NCBI RefSeq assembly: GCF_002240355.1 | Contig: NZ_CP016353.1 | Location: forward strand, 2,344,501-2,408,500 | DNA from: Prauserella marina | GTDB taxonomy: Bacteria; Actinomycetota; Actinomycetes; Mycobacteriales; Pseudonocardiaceae | Reading direction: 5' to 3' | Length of the DNA: 64,000 nucleotides | Position numbers and translations under genes: made by a program | The notes under the pieces: generated by a model | The model's database searches: none | Told to the model about the DNA's origin: nothing | The model's input: the letters and a program-made list of their open reading frames with translations, nothing else | Part shown: one piece after another, positions 35,876 through 48,365 of the stretch | How the letters are laid out: every line of letters begins with the position of its first letter | Position numbering within the stretch: position 1 is the stretch's first letter

Positions 35876-37602
35876 TGCGAACCTCCGGCTTCCTTGGTCG
35901 CGGGGTGTGCTCGATTCTGGGCTGCGATGTGCTGTGCCGCAAGGTATCCGAACACCATCGCGGGCCCGATCGTCGCTCCTGGCCCCGCGTAGGTGCGGCC
36001 CATCACGGCGGCGCTGGTGTTACCGGCGGCGTAGAGACCCTCGATGGCCGACCCGTCTTCTCGCAGCACCCTGGCGTGGGCGTCGGTGGTCAGCCCGCCC
36101 TTCGTGCCGAGGTCACCAGGCACGATCCGCATCGCGTAGAACGGGGCGCGGTCCAGCGCTCCGAGGCTCGGATTGGGCTTGTGCCTCGGGTCGCCGTAGT
36201 AGTGGTCGTAGGCGCTGACGCCCCGGTGGAAATCCTCGTCAGTGCCCGCGCGCGCGAAGCCGTTGAACCTGGTGACGGTCGCCTCAAGGGCGTCGGCCGG
36301 GACGCCGATGCGCTCGGCGAGCCCCCGCAGCGTCGAGGCCTTGGCCGCGATCCCGGCGTCGAACCAGCGGCGCGGCAGCGGTTGTCTCGGGCCCAGTCCG
36401 GTGAACAGGTAGCGATTACGGTAGCGCTGGTCGAACACCAGCCAGGCGGGGAGGTTGTGCGCGGGTCCCTCGCCCGGTCCGTACATGGCGTGCACGGCTT
36501 CGACGTAGGGCGCGGATTCGTTGACGAACCGCCGTCCTTCGCCGTTGACCATGAGGCAGCCTGGCCGGGAGCGCTCGGCGAGCGCGAACCACGGCCCTCC
36601 GGTGAGCGGCAGCGAAGGTCCCCACCACGCGTCGTCCATCAGGTCGACTCCGGAACCGAGCGCCATACCCGCGACGATGCCGTCGCCGGTGTTGCCCTTG
36701 GCTCCGACCGTCCATTCCGTACCGATGGGCTGGCGCTGGTACTTGCGCCTGAGTTGCTCGTTGTGCTCGAAGCCGCCGCAGGCGAGGATCACGCCGTGCC
36801 GGGCGCGCAGGAGTACTGGTTCCTTCCCGGAAGCTCGTTCGGTCCAGACCCCGGTGACGACGTCGTTCTCGCTGTGCAGGCTGGTCATCGCGGTGGAGAG
36901 CAGCAAGGGCACGTCGGCGCGCGACAGCCCGGCCCTCAGCCCCGCCGCCAGCGCCTGGCCCATGGAGAGCAGTTTCTTTCCTCTGAGCTTGCCGACGACG
37001 CCGCGCACCCCGAGCCGCAGCAGTCTCGTGATTCCGCGCGGGTGCCTGGCGATGAGGCTCAGCCAGCGGAAATCGGCCTGGGTCAACGGAAAGCCAAGCG
37101 GGGGCTGGCTGTAGGGCGGTTCGAGGTCGGCGAGATCGGCGCCGAGCAGCTTTCCGTCCAGCGGAACCGGTTCCGCCGACCGGCCATGTGCCCTTCCGCC
37201 GGGCGCTTCGGGGTGATAGTCGGAGTAGTCGCGCACCCAGCGCAGCCGCAGCGGCGTGTGTTCGTGCACGAAGGCGACGACCTCGGGCCCCGCGTCGAGG
37301 TAGGCGGTGCGGCGTTCGGCGGGCACGACGTCACCGACGATGGCGTCGAGGTAGCGGTGTGCCTCGCCCGGCTGGTCCTCGATCCCGGCCGCGCGCAGCG
37401 CCTCGTTGCCGGGGATCCAGACCCCGCCGCCGGAGCGGGCGGTGGAGCCGCCGAACCGCGCCGCCTTCTCCAGCACGACCACGGAGAGACCGGCGTGTGC
37501 CGCCGCGAGCGCCGCGGTCATGCCCGCCGCGCCGCTGCCGACCACGATGACGTCGTATTCGTGGTCGGCCGCGGCGTCGGAATCCGCGCTGCCCACTGCC
37601 AT
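35872..37602 (-). CDS. kstD: 3-Ketosteroid delta1-dehydrogenase KstD
   Basis: A 576-residue flavoprotein. N-terminal FAD motif DVIVVGSGAAGMTAALAAAH (about residues 17-36), E-K-A-A-R-F-G-G-S-T next, and a C-terminal GLYAAGNTSAAVMGRTYAGPG, in which the Tyr and the Gly four residues on match the Tyr487/Gly491 pair of the Rhodococcus enzyme. It introduces the 1,2-double bond into ring A. First gene of the operon to kshA, kshB and chsH3. ATG follows GGAGGCGGT, and a KstR site (37612) overlaps the upstream region. Confidence 0.94.
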   Translation of the reverse strand: MAVGSADSDAAADHEYDVIVVGSGAAGMTAALAAAHAGLSVVVLEKAARFGGSTARSGGGVWIPGNEALRAAGIEDQPGEAHRYLDAIVGDVVPAERRTAYLDAGPEVVAFVHEHTPLRLRWVRDYSDYHPEAPGGRAHGRSAEPVPLDGKLLGADLADLEPPYSQPPLGFPLTQADFRWLSLIARHPRGITRLLRLGVRGVVGKLRGKKLLSMGQALAAGLRAGLSRADVPLLLSTAMTSLHSENDVVTGVWTERASGKEPVLLRARHGVILACGGFEHNEQLRRKYQRQPIGTEWTVGAKGNTGDGIVAGMALGSGVDLMDDAWWGPSLPLTGGPWFALAERSRPGCLMVNGEGRRFVNESAPYVEAVHAMYGPGEGPAHNLPAWLVFDQRYRNRYLFTGLGPRQPLPRRWFDAGIAAKASTLRGLAERIGVPADALEATVTRFNGFARAGTDEDFHRGVSAYDHYYGDPRHKPNPSLGALDRAPFYAMRIVPGDLGTKGGLTTDAHARVLREDGSAIEGLYAAGNTSAAVMGRTYAGPGATIGPAMVFGYLAAQHIAAQNRAHPATKEAGGSQ

Positions 37603-37611
37603 ACCGCCTCC

Positions 37612-37625
37612 TGAAACGCGTTATA
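37612..37625. promoter_or_regulatory. KstR operator (kstD promoter)
   Basis: TGAAACGCGTTATA fits TnnAACnnGTTnnA and lies ten bases upstream of the kstD start on the minus strand, directly next to the GGAGG ribosome site. Confidence 0.75.
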
Positions 37626-37667
37626 GAAATCAGAGTCCTCGTTGTCGGTACTTCCGTCACGATAGAC

Positions 37668-37681
37668 GAGAACGTGTTTCA
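37668..37681. promoter_or_regulatory. KstR operator overlapping upstream edge of the plus-strand dehydrogenase promoter
   Basis: GAGAACGTGTTTCA is one base off the KstR pattern. A TAGGGT -10 box follows at 37686-37691, and the GTG start of the gene lies 7 bases beyond, so KstR binding would block RNA polymerase. Confidence 0.7.
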
Positions 37682-37698
37682 GTTCTAGGGTGAGGACC

Positions 37699-39279
37699 GT
37701 GGCCGGAACAGCGGAAATTCAGGAAATCGCGGACGTGGTGGTCGTGGGTTTCGGCGCCGCGGGCGCCTGTGCGGCCATCGAGGCCGCCGAACGCGGTGCC
37801 GACGTGCTGGTGATCGACAGATTCGCCGGAGGAGGCGCGAGCGCGCTCAGCGGCGGGGTCGTCTACGCGGGCGGCGGGACCCCGCAGCAGCGCGAGGCAG
37901 GAGTCGACGACTCGGTCGAGGCCATGTACGAGTACCTGCGGCGCGAGGTCGGCGACGTGGTCTCCCCGGAAACCCTGCGCCGCTTCTGCGAGGGCAGTCC
38001 CGAGCTGATCGGCTGGCTGGAGCGGCACGGCGTTCCCTTCGAGGGCAGCCTCTGCCCGGTGAAGACGTCCTATCCCAGCAACGATCATTACCTCTACTAC
38101 TCGGGAAGCGAGGCGGCCGGCGCGTTCAGGGACGTCGCCAAGCCCGCGCCGAGGGGACATCGCGTCAAGGGCAGCGGAACCTCGGGCAAGGTGCTGTTCT
38201 CCCGGCTCGCCTCCTCGGCGCGGAAGGCGGGCGTGCGGTTACTGCCGCAGACGAAGGGCGTCGAGCTGATCATCGAATCCGGCGCGGTGAAGGGGCTGAC
38301 CGCGCGCACGTTGCGGGGCGCGCCGCGCAGGGTGCGATGGGCGCACCGGGTGCTCGCGCGGTACGCGGCCAAGCCGGGCCTCTACGTGCCGGCGCTGCGC
38401 AAACTGCTGGAGCGCCGGGTCGTCGCGCTCGAACGCGAGCACGGTGCCCCGGTGACCGTGCGCGCTCGTCGCGGGGTCGTGCTGGCCGCGGGAGGTTTCA
38501 TCGCCAACAGGGCCATGGTGCGTGAACACGCTCCCGCCTACCGGGGCGGGCTCGCGCTCGGCACGGCCGGCGACGACGGTTCCGGGATCGCGATGGGGGT
38601 CGCCGCGGGGGGCGCCACGGCCGAACTCGACCGGATCTCCGCGTGGCGGTTTCTCACCCCGCCCAGCGTGTTCATCGGCGGGGTGCTCGTCAACGAGCGC
38701 GGGGAGCGGTTCATCGACGAATCCCGTTACGGCGCGGCGATCGGTGAGGCGATGATCACCGGGCAGGGCGCGCGTGCCTGGCTGCTCGTCGACGACGCGA
38801 TCGTGCGCGCGGCGAGGAAGGGCGCTCGCGCGGAAAGCCAGTGGTTCCAATGGTTGCAGGCGCTGTATCTGCTGCGGAGGGGCAGGGTGAGCGGGTCCTC
38901 GGCGGAGGAGGCCGCCGCGAAGGCGGGGATCGATCCGGGAGGGCTCGCCCGCACTGTGGCCGCCTATCGGAACGGGGATGCCGACCCGTTCGGCAAACCG
39001 GAGGAATTCCGGGCCCCGCTGGACACTCCGCCGTTCTCGCTCATTGATCTGACCATCAAGCCGAACATCGGTTACCCGTGTCCGATGCTGACGCTGGGCG
39101 GGCTCGTCGTCGGGGAGGACGCCGGGCAGGTGCTGGCCGCCGACGGTGCCGCCGTGCCGGGGCTCTACGCGGCGGGCAGGTCCGCGGTTGGAATCTGTTC
39201 CAGGTCGTACGTCAGCGGACTTTCGCTCGCCGACTGTGTGTTCTCAGGGCGTCGAGCCGGTGCGGCCGTGAGTGCGTGA
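37699..39279 (+). CDS. FAD-dependent 3-ketosteroid dehydrogenase, probably delta4-(5alpha) type
   Basis: A 526-residue relative of KstD. The FAD-binding start reads VVVVGFGAAGACAAIEAAER and SALSGGVVYAGGG. The C-terminal active-site segment is GICSRSYVSGLSLADC: a Tyr-x-Ser pair in the place where the delta4-(5alpha) dehydrogenase of Rhodococcus has Tyr466 and Ser468, and without the YAGPG of delta1 enzymes. It would desaturate 5alpha-reduced 3-ketosteroids so they enter the pathway. The GTG at 37699 fits a leaderless message; GTG at 37690 is an alternative. Divergent from kstD, 96 bases apart. Confidence 0.78.
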   Translation: MAGTAEIQEIADVVVVGFGAAGACAAIEAAERGADVLVIDRFAGGGASALSGGVVYAGGGTPQQREAGVDDSVEAMYEYLRREVGDVVSPETLRRFCEGSPELIGWLERHGVPFEGSLCPVKTSYPSNDHYLYYSGSEAAGAFRDVAKPAPRGHRVKGSGTSGKVLFSRLASSARKAGVRLLPQTKGVELIIESGAVKGLTARTLRGAPRRVRWAHRVLARYAAKPGLYVPALRKLLERRVVALEREHGAPVTVRARRGVVLAAGGFIANRAMVREHAPAYRGGLALGTAGDDGSGIAMGVAAGGATAELDRISAWRFLTPPSVFIGGVLVNERGERFIDESRYGAAIGEAMITGQGARAWLLVDDAIVRAARKGARAESQWFQWLQALYLLRRGRVSGSSAEEAAAKAGIDPGGLARTVAAYRNGDADPFGKPEEFRAPLDTPPFSLIDLTIKPNIGYPCPMLTLGGLVVGEDAGQVLAADGAAVPGLYAAGRSAVGICSRSYVSGLSLADCVFSGRRAGAAVSA

Positions 39280-39286
39280 CAAAAAC

Positions 39287-39300
39287 GAGAACGTGTTCTA
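39287..39300. promoter_or_regulatory. KstR operator (hsaADCB promoter)
   Basis: GAGAACGTGTTCTA (reverse TAGAACACGTTCTC) is one base off the KstR pattern. It ends in a TAGTCT -10 like sequence and lies 46 bases upstream of hsaA. Confidence 0.78.
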
Positions 39301-39346
39301 GTCTCAGAAGTGTCATTCCAGGTAACCAGCAGGAACGAGGCACAGG

Positions 39347-42897
<3,551 letters not shown>

Positions 42898-42918
42898 CCC
42901 GGCCGTTAGGATCGCGCC

Positions 42919-43671
42919 ATGAGTACGCGTGTGGCGGTGGTGACCGGGGCCGGGTCGGGAATCGGAAGGCAGATCGCGCTGAGCCTGCTCGGCGCGGGGT
43001 ACAGCGTGGCGCTGGCCGGCAGGCGCGAACGGCCGCTGCGGGACACCGTGGCCGCGGCGGGCGGCACCGGCGACTCCACCGAGGTGGTCCCGGCCGACGT
43101 CACCGACGACGAGGCGGTCGCGCGCTTGTTCGACCGGGTCGCCGAGCGCTGGGGCAGGGTCGACGTGCTCGTGAACAACGCGGGCACCTTCGGTGCGCCC
43201 GGCTCGGTCGACACCCTGTCCGCCGCGGACTGGAGGGCGACCGTCGAGGTCAACCTCACCGGCATGTTTCTGTGCGCGCACCACGCCGTGCGACTCATGA
43301 AGGCACAGGACCCGCAAGGCGGGCGCATCATCAACAACGGTTCGATCTCCGCGCACGTGCCCCGGCCGGACAGCGTCGCCTACACGGCGACCAAACATGC
43401 CGTCACCGGTCTCACCAAGTCGATTTCCCTCGACGGGCGGGCTTTCGGCATCGCGTGCGGGCAGATCGACATCGGCAACGCGGCGACGGACATGACGGCG
43501 GGGATCGCGACCGGCGCGCGGCAGGCCGACGGCAGCGTCCGGCCGGAGCCGACGTTCGACGTCTCGCACGTCGGCGACGCGGTGCTCGCGATGGCGAACC
43601 TTCCGTTGTCGGCCAACGTCGGCTTCATGACCATCGCGGCCACCGCGATGCCGTTCATCGGGCGAGGCTGA
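42919..43671 (+). CDS. Short-chain dehydrogenase/reductase
   Basis: A 250-residue classical SDR. The cofactor motif is [13 protein letters not shown] (TGxxxGxG), followed by [15 protein letters not shown] and the catalytic YTATK; Arg36-Arg37 after the first strand (LAGRRERP) suggests NADP. It follows hsaB by 21 bases but seems to have its own leaderless start: TAGGAT ends 6 bases before the ATG. Location in the ring-cleavage operon makes a hydroxysteroid or HIP-related alcohol a plausible substrate; no direct evidence. It converges on fadA5 with eight bases between. Confidence 0.85.
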   Translation: MSTRVAVVTGAGSGIGRQIALSLLGAGYSVALAGRRERPLRDTVAAAGGTGDSTEVVPADVTDDEAVARLFDRVAERWGRVDVLVNNAGTFGAPGSVDTLSAADWRATVEVNLTGMFLCAHHAVRLMKAQDPQGGRIINNGSISAHVPRPDSVAYTATKHAVTGLTKSISLDGRAFGIACGQIDIGNAATDMTAGIATGARQADGSVRPEPTFDVSHVGDAVLAMANLPLSANVGFMTIAATAMPFIGRG

Positions 43672-43679
43672 GCCCGGCC

Positions 43680-44945
<1,266 letters not shown>

Positions 44946-45005
44946 CTATCCGGCTACCGATGGTCAGCGATCTTTCTACCTGGAGTTTCAAGATCCTCAT
45001 TGATA

Positions 45006-45044
45006 AAGTTAACGGGGTTCACTACAGTCCTTCCTTAAGTTAAC
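45006..45044. promoter_or_regulatory. Two AAGTTAAC direct repeats 31 bases apart
   Basis: AAGTTAAC occurs at 45006-45013 and 45037-45044, centre to centre 31 bases (about three helical turns), in the A+T-rich gap between the divergent fadA5 and cyp125 promoters and between their KstR sites. Spacing on one helix face is typical of a cooperative regulator; identity unknown. Confidence 0.4.
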
Positions 45045-45066
45045 ACCGTATGCTTCAATCCTGTTC

Positions 45067-45080
45067 TAGAACGTGTTCCA
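45067..45080. promoter_or_regulatory. KstR operator (cyp125 promoter)
   Basis: TAGAACGTGTTCCA fits TnnAACnnGTTnnA exactly and lies 25 bases upstream of the cyp125 ATG. Confidence 0.82.
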
Positions 45081-45105
45081 ACGACGTATGTCGGAGGTAC
45101 GGCGC

Positions 45106-46332
45106 ATGAGCTCGTCGCTACTGCCCACCGGATTCGACTTCACCGATCCCGACCTGTACGCGACCCGGCTGCCGCTGGAGGAGTTCGCGCTGCTCCGGCG
45201 GACGGCGCCGGTGTGGTGGAACCCGCAGTCGCACAACAAGGCCGGGTTCGGCGACGACGGGTTCTGGGTGGTGACCCGCCTCGAAGACGTCAAGGCGGTG
45301 TCGAGAGACAGTGAACTGTTCTCCTCACAGGAGAAGACCGCCATCATCCGGTTCGACGAGACGATGACCAAGGAAGGCATCGAGGCCAACCGGCTGGTCC
45401 TGCTCAACATGGATGCCCCGCAGCACACGAAACTGCGCCGGATCGTGTCGAAGGGGTTCACGCCGAGGGCCATCGGCAAACTGGAGGACACGCTGCGGGA
45501 GCGGGCCAGGCACATCGCGAGGGCCGCGAAGGAGAAAGGCTCAGGCGACTTCGTCGCCGACATCGCCTGCGAACTTCCCTTGCAGGCCATCGCGGAGCTC
45601 ATCGGGGTCCCGCAGGACGACCGGCTCAAGATCTTCGACTGGTCCAACCAGATGATCGGCTACGACGACCCCGAATACGACGTCGACCCGCTCACCGCCT
45701 CGGCCGAACTCGTCGGCTACGCGTGGAACATGGCCGAGGAACGGCGCGGTTGTCCCATGGACGACATCGTCACCAAACTCATTCAGGCCGATGTGGACGG
45801 TGAGGCGCTCTCGTCGGACGAGTTCGGGTTCTTCGTGATCCTGCTCGCCGTCGCGGGCAACGAGACTACGCGCAACGCGATCACCCACGGAATGAAGGCA
45901 TTCCTCGATCACCCCGACCAGTGGGAGCTCTACAAACGCGAGCGCCCCAAGACCGCGCCTGACGAGATCGTGCGCTGGGCGACCCCCGTGGTTTCCTTCC
46001 AGCGCACGGCGACGGCCGACACCGAACTCGGCGGCCAGCACATCCGCAAGGGCGACCGGGTGGGCATGTTCTACAGTTCGGCCAACTTCGACCCCGAGGT
46101 GTTCGAGGAGCCGGAGAAGTTCGACATTTTGCGGAAGGACAACCCGCATGTCGGGTTCGGCGGCACCGGATCGCACTACTGCATCGGCGCCAACCTCGCG
46201 AGGCTGGAGATCGACCTCATCTTCAACGCCATCGCCGACGAGATGCCGGACATCAGGGAACTCGCGCCGCCCGACCGGCTGCGTTCCGGCTGGCTCAACG
46301 GAATCAAGCACTACCAGGTCGCCTACGAATGA
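45106..46332 (+). CDS. cyp125: Cytochrome P450 Cyp125 (steroid C26 monooxygenase)
   Basis: A 408-residue P450. The oxygen-activating I-helix is VAGNETTRNAITHG (about residues 253-266), the ExxR pair is followed by PVVSFQRTATADTELGG, and the haem loop is FGGTGSHYCIGANLARLE. It oxidises C26 of cholesterol or cholestenone to the carboxylate that FadD19 activates. The ATG at 45106 has GGAGGTACGGCGC before it, which sets the start; an earlier in-frame ATG at 45088 would place that site inside the gene. A KstR operator sits at 45067. Confidence 0.95.
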   Translation: MSSSLLPTGFDFTDPDLYATRLPLEEFALLRRTAPVWWNPQSHNKAGFGDDGFWVVTRLEDVKAVSRDSELFSSQEKTAIIRFDETMTKEGIEANRLVLLNMDAPQHTKLRRIVSKGFTPRAIGKLEDTLRERARHIARAAKEKGSGDFVADIACELPLQAIAELIGVPQDDRLKIFDWSNQMIGYDDPEYDVDPLTASAELVGYAWNMAEERRGCPMDDIVTKLIQADVDGEALSSDEFGFFVILLAVAGNETTRNAITHGMKAFLDHPDQWELYKRERPKTAPDEIVRWATPVVSFQRTATADTELGGQHIRKGDRVGMFYSSANFDPEVFEEPEKFDILRKDNPHVGFGGTGSHYCIGANLARLEIDLIFNAIADEMPDIRELAPPDRLRSGWLNGIKHYQVAYE

Positions 46333-46339
46333 GTCGGCC

Positions 46340-46371
46340 GAGCCGCCCGCCGCTTCCGTGGTGGGCGGCTC
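46340..46371. terminator. Hairpin after cyp125
   Basis: GAGCCGCCC (46340-46348) and GGGCGGCTC (46363-46371) form a perfect 9-bp GC stem, 7 bases after the cyp125 stop, between convergent genes. It marks the left boundary of the XRE/RNR cassette. Confidence 0.65.
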
Positions 46372-46417
46372 GACGGGGTTTCTCTCGCGTGACGGTCAGG
46401 ATGGCTCCGGCCCGCGG

Positions 46418-46791
46418 TCATGTGGTGCGAGGTGGGTCGACGAGTTCGATGCCGATCGCGACGACGCCGAGGGCTTCGCGCTCGGGGGATAGATCTGCCG
46501 GATGTTCGCGAGCTGGTCGTCGCGGGTGGCATGCGGGTTGACCGAGGACACCTTCTCGTGGTCGAACATCTCGTCGAAGTTTCGCGTAGCGGGCGATGCG
46601 AGTGACGCGGGTGAGGACTTCGTCGCCCTGACAGCGGAACCGGATCAGTGAGCCTTCCTTGATCTTTTTGCGGCGGAAGTCGTTGACCCGGATCTCGGTC
46701 GTCTTGCGGCCGGTGCAATGAGGTCGAAACAACGCTCGTAAATACCCATCTCGTGGGCGCGAACGACTGCTTCGGTGGGGCGGGCGGTCAT
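46418..46791 (-). pseudogene. ASCH-domain protein gene broken by three frameshifts
   Basis: Piecing three frames together gives one ASCH-family protein. It starts MTARPTEAVVRAHEMGIY (ATG at 46791), then TGRKTTEIRVNDFRRKKIKE, then FDEMFDHEKVSSVNPHATR and DDQLANIRQIYPP, and ends EREALGVVAIGIELV. Frame breaks are near 46715 (a missing base), 46582 (an extra A in an AAA run) and 46484-46488 (a missing C in a C5 run). A continuous 104-codon frame survives, but its middle third is out of phase. ASCH domains bind RNA or modified nucleosides. The gene follows the XRE regulator by 21 bases. Decay or base-call errors at short homopolymers are both possible. Confidence 0.72.
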
Positions 46792-46812
46792 GAGTCGGCC
46801 TAGTTCCTGTGG

Positions 46813-48183
46813 TCAGACGACGGCGTGGACCCGCTGGGCAAGTTTGGGTAGCCCCGGCATCGCGGCGTGCTTGGACGATTCCATGAGGTCGGTAACCAGT
46901 CGCCGGACGGCGTTGCGGGTGCGTACCTCGCCAGGCGCGGTGCGCTCGGCCGCGAGCAGGGTTCGGTATGCCTGGTCGGGTTTATCCCACTGCGCCCACG
47001 CCTGCGCGGCGTCCACGAGCAGCCGCGCACGACGTTCGGTGGTGGGGATCGCGGCCAAGGGCAGACTGCGCGCGTGTGCGAGCGCGGTACCAGCGTCACC
47101 GAGTACGTAGGCTGCGGAAACCTTGTGACTGACCAGATTCGCGACCAGGGTACGGTGCCGGTCGTGGTCGTCGGCCAACCTGTTCGCGGTGACCTCGGCT
47201 TTGGCGAGTAAGTCACTCGCTCGCTCGCGGTTGCCGGCGCGGGCGGCGGCGTAGGCGGCCGACAGGTGCAGCGTGCCGTACATCGCCAAGTGTTCGGGTA
47301 CTGGGCGTGGCCCTGCAACGTCCAAATAGGACGCCGCGGCCAAGGTCAGGTTCTGTGCGCGGTCGTGATGGCCGGCGCGGCGGGCAACCGATGCGACCAG
47401 TCGCTGCGCCTCGACCAGCGTAAGGGAGTCCTCGGCGGTTCGAGCGGCGCGCAGGGCACGGTCAGCCGATAGCCATTCCAGGCCGGAGGTCTCCAGTTTG
47501 ATCAGCGCTCGGGTAGCGAGGTTGTAAGACTCGGCGAGTACCCGCTGCGTATGCGGCTCGGGCCGCTGGGCGGAGCTGGCCTCGGCGGCGGTGATCAACG
47601 CGGGTAGCCGCGACGCGAGCGGGAGGTAGCGGCAGGCGGTGAACTCCTGCTGGGCCACGGCCAGGGCCTCACTCAGAACACCCACTCCCGTGGTCGGCTC
47701 GTCGGACTGCGCGGAACCGAGCAACACGTCACCAAGCCGACTGGCAAGCACCGCGGCGGGGTCGACCTCGGTGGCGTGAGCCGCCATCGGCCAGGCGAAC
47801 GTGCTGCCGGTAAGGGCGGCGAGCTGGAGGAACGCGCGTCGGCGCACCGGGTCGTCCTCCTCCGTAGGTGGGGTCGTGACCCGGCCCACTCTATTCCTCG
47901 CCGTGGTGGCTGTCCGGGAAGGTCGTTCGGTCGTGTCGCCGAGCCCGAATGCCGCTGGTGGTAAGGCGAGCACCTTGGCCAGGGTGCGCAGGAGTTCCAC
48001 GTCCCGCAGCGGCATTCGGCCGGTTTCCCAGCGGGACACCTGGCTCGCTGAATAGCCGCAGCGGCGGCCCAGTTCGGCCTGACTCCAGTTCAGGGCGGTG
48101 CGGGCGACTCGGACAACCGTGCCGGGACCGGGGTGCTGGTGTGGCGAAGCCATGACTACTTCGCCGTGCGCGTCAGGTGACAT
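46813..48183 (-). CDS. XRE-family regulator with TPR-like C-terminal domain
   Basis: A 456-residue protein: N-terminal XRE helix-turn-helix (LNWSQAELGRRCGYSASQVSRW, about residues 28-50), a twin-arginine-like stretch RRRAFLQLAALTGSTFAWP typical of actinobacterial XRE proteins, and about 330 residues of helical repeats (LLAKAEVTANRLADDHDRH, AAYVLGDAGTALAHARSLP) like tetratricopeptides. It would sense a ligand or partner and control neighbouring genes. The ATG at 48183 is set by GAGGAGGCACCGTC; a later ATG at 48153 is possible. Divergent from the ribonucleotide reductase-like gene; 182 bases lie between. Confidence 0.85.
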   Translation of the reverse strand: MSPDAHGEVVMASPHQHPGPGTVVRVARTALNWSQAELGRRCGYSASQVSRWETGRMPLRDVELLRTLAKVLALPPAAFGLGDTTERPSRTATTARNRVGRVTTPPTEEDDPVRRRAFLQLAALTGSTFAWPMAAHATEVDPAAVLASRLGDVLLGSAQSDEPTTGVGVLSEALAVAQQEFTACRYLPLASRLPALITAAEASSAQRPEPHTQRVLAESYNLATRALIKLETSGLEWLSADRALRAARTAEDSLTLVEAQRLVASVARRAGHHDRAQNLTLAAASYLDVAGPRPVPEHLAMYGTLHLSAAYAAARAGNRERASDLLAKAEVTANRLADDHDRHRTLVANLVSHKVSAAYVLGDAGTALAHARSLPLAAIPTTERRARLLVDAAQAWAQWDKPDQAYRTLLAAERTAPGEVRTRNAVRRLVTDLMESSKHAAMPGLPKLAQRVHAVV

Positions 48184-48365
48184 GACGGTGCCTCCTCGTG
48201 AAGCGACCAGCGGTCCCACCGTAGCGGTTGCCGCCGTGCCCGCCAGAGAGTTTGCAGGATCTGCACACCGCGTGCCTGGCCGGTAAGACCCACTGCCGAC
48301 GAGGAACGATCACCGGTTGCGTGGCAGGAGTCCAGCGGTTCGACCGATACGAAGGGCTTCTGCCG
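48184..48365. promoter_or_regulatory. Divergent promoter region of the XRE/RNR cassette
   Basis: The 182 bases between the XRE start and the ATG of the ribonucleotide reductase homologue. No KstR site and no recognisable cobalamin riboswitch core are visible. A likely place for the XRE operator, but no clear dyad was found by eye. Confidence 0.4.

Noticed and set aside
48184-48365. Cobalamin riboswitch upstream of the RNR-like gene
   Set aside because: No recognisable B12 box or conserved riboswitch core could be found by eye.
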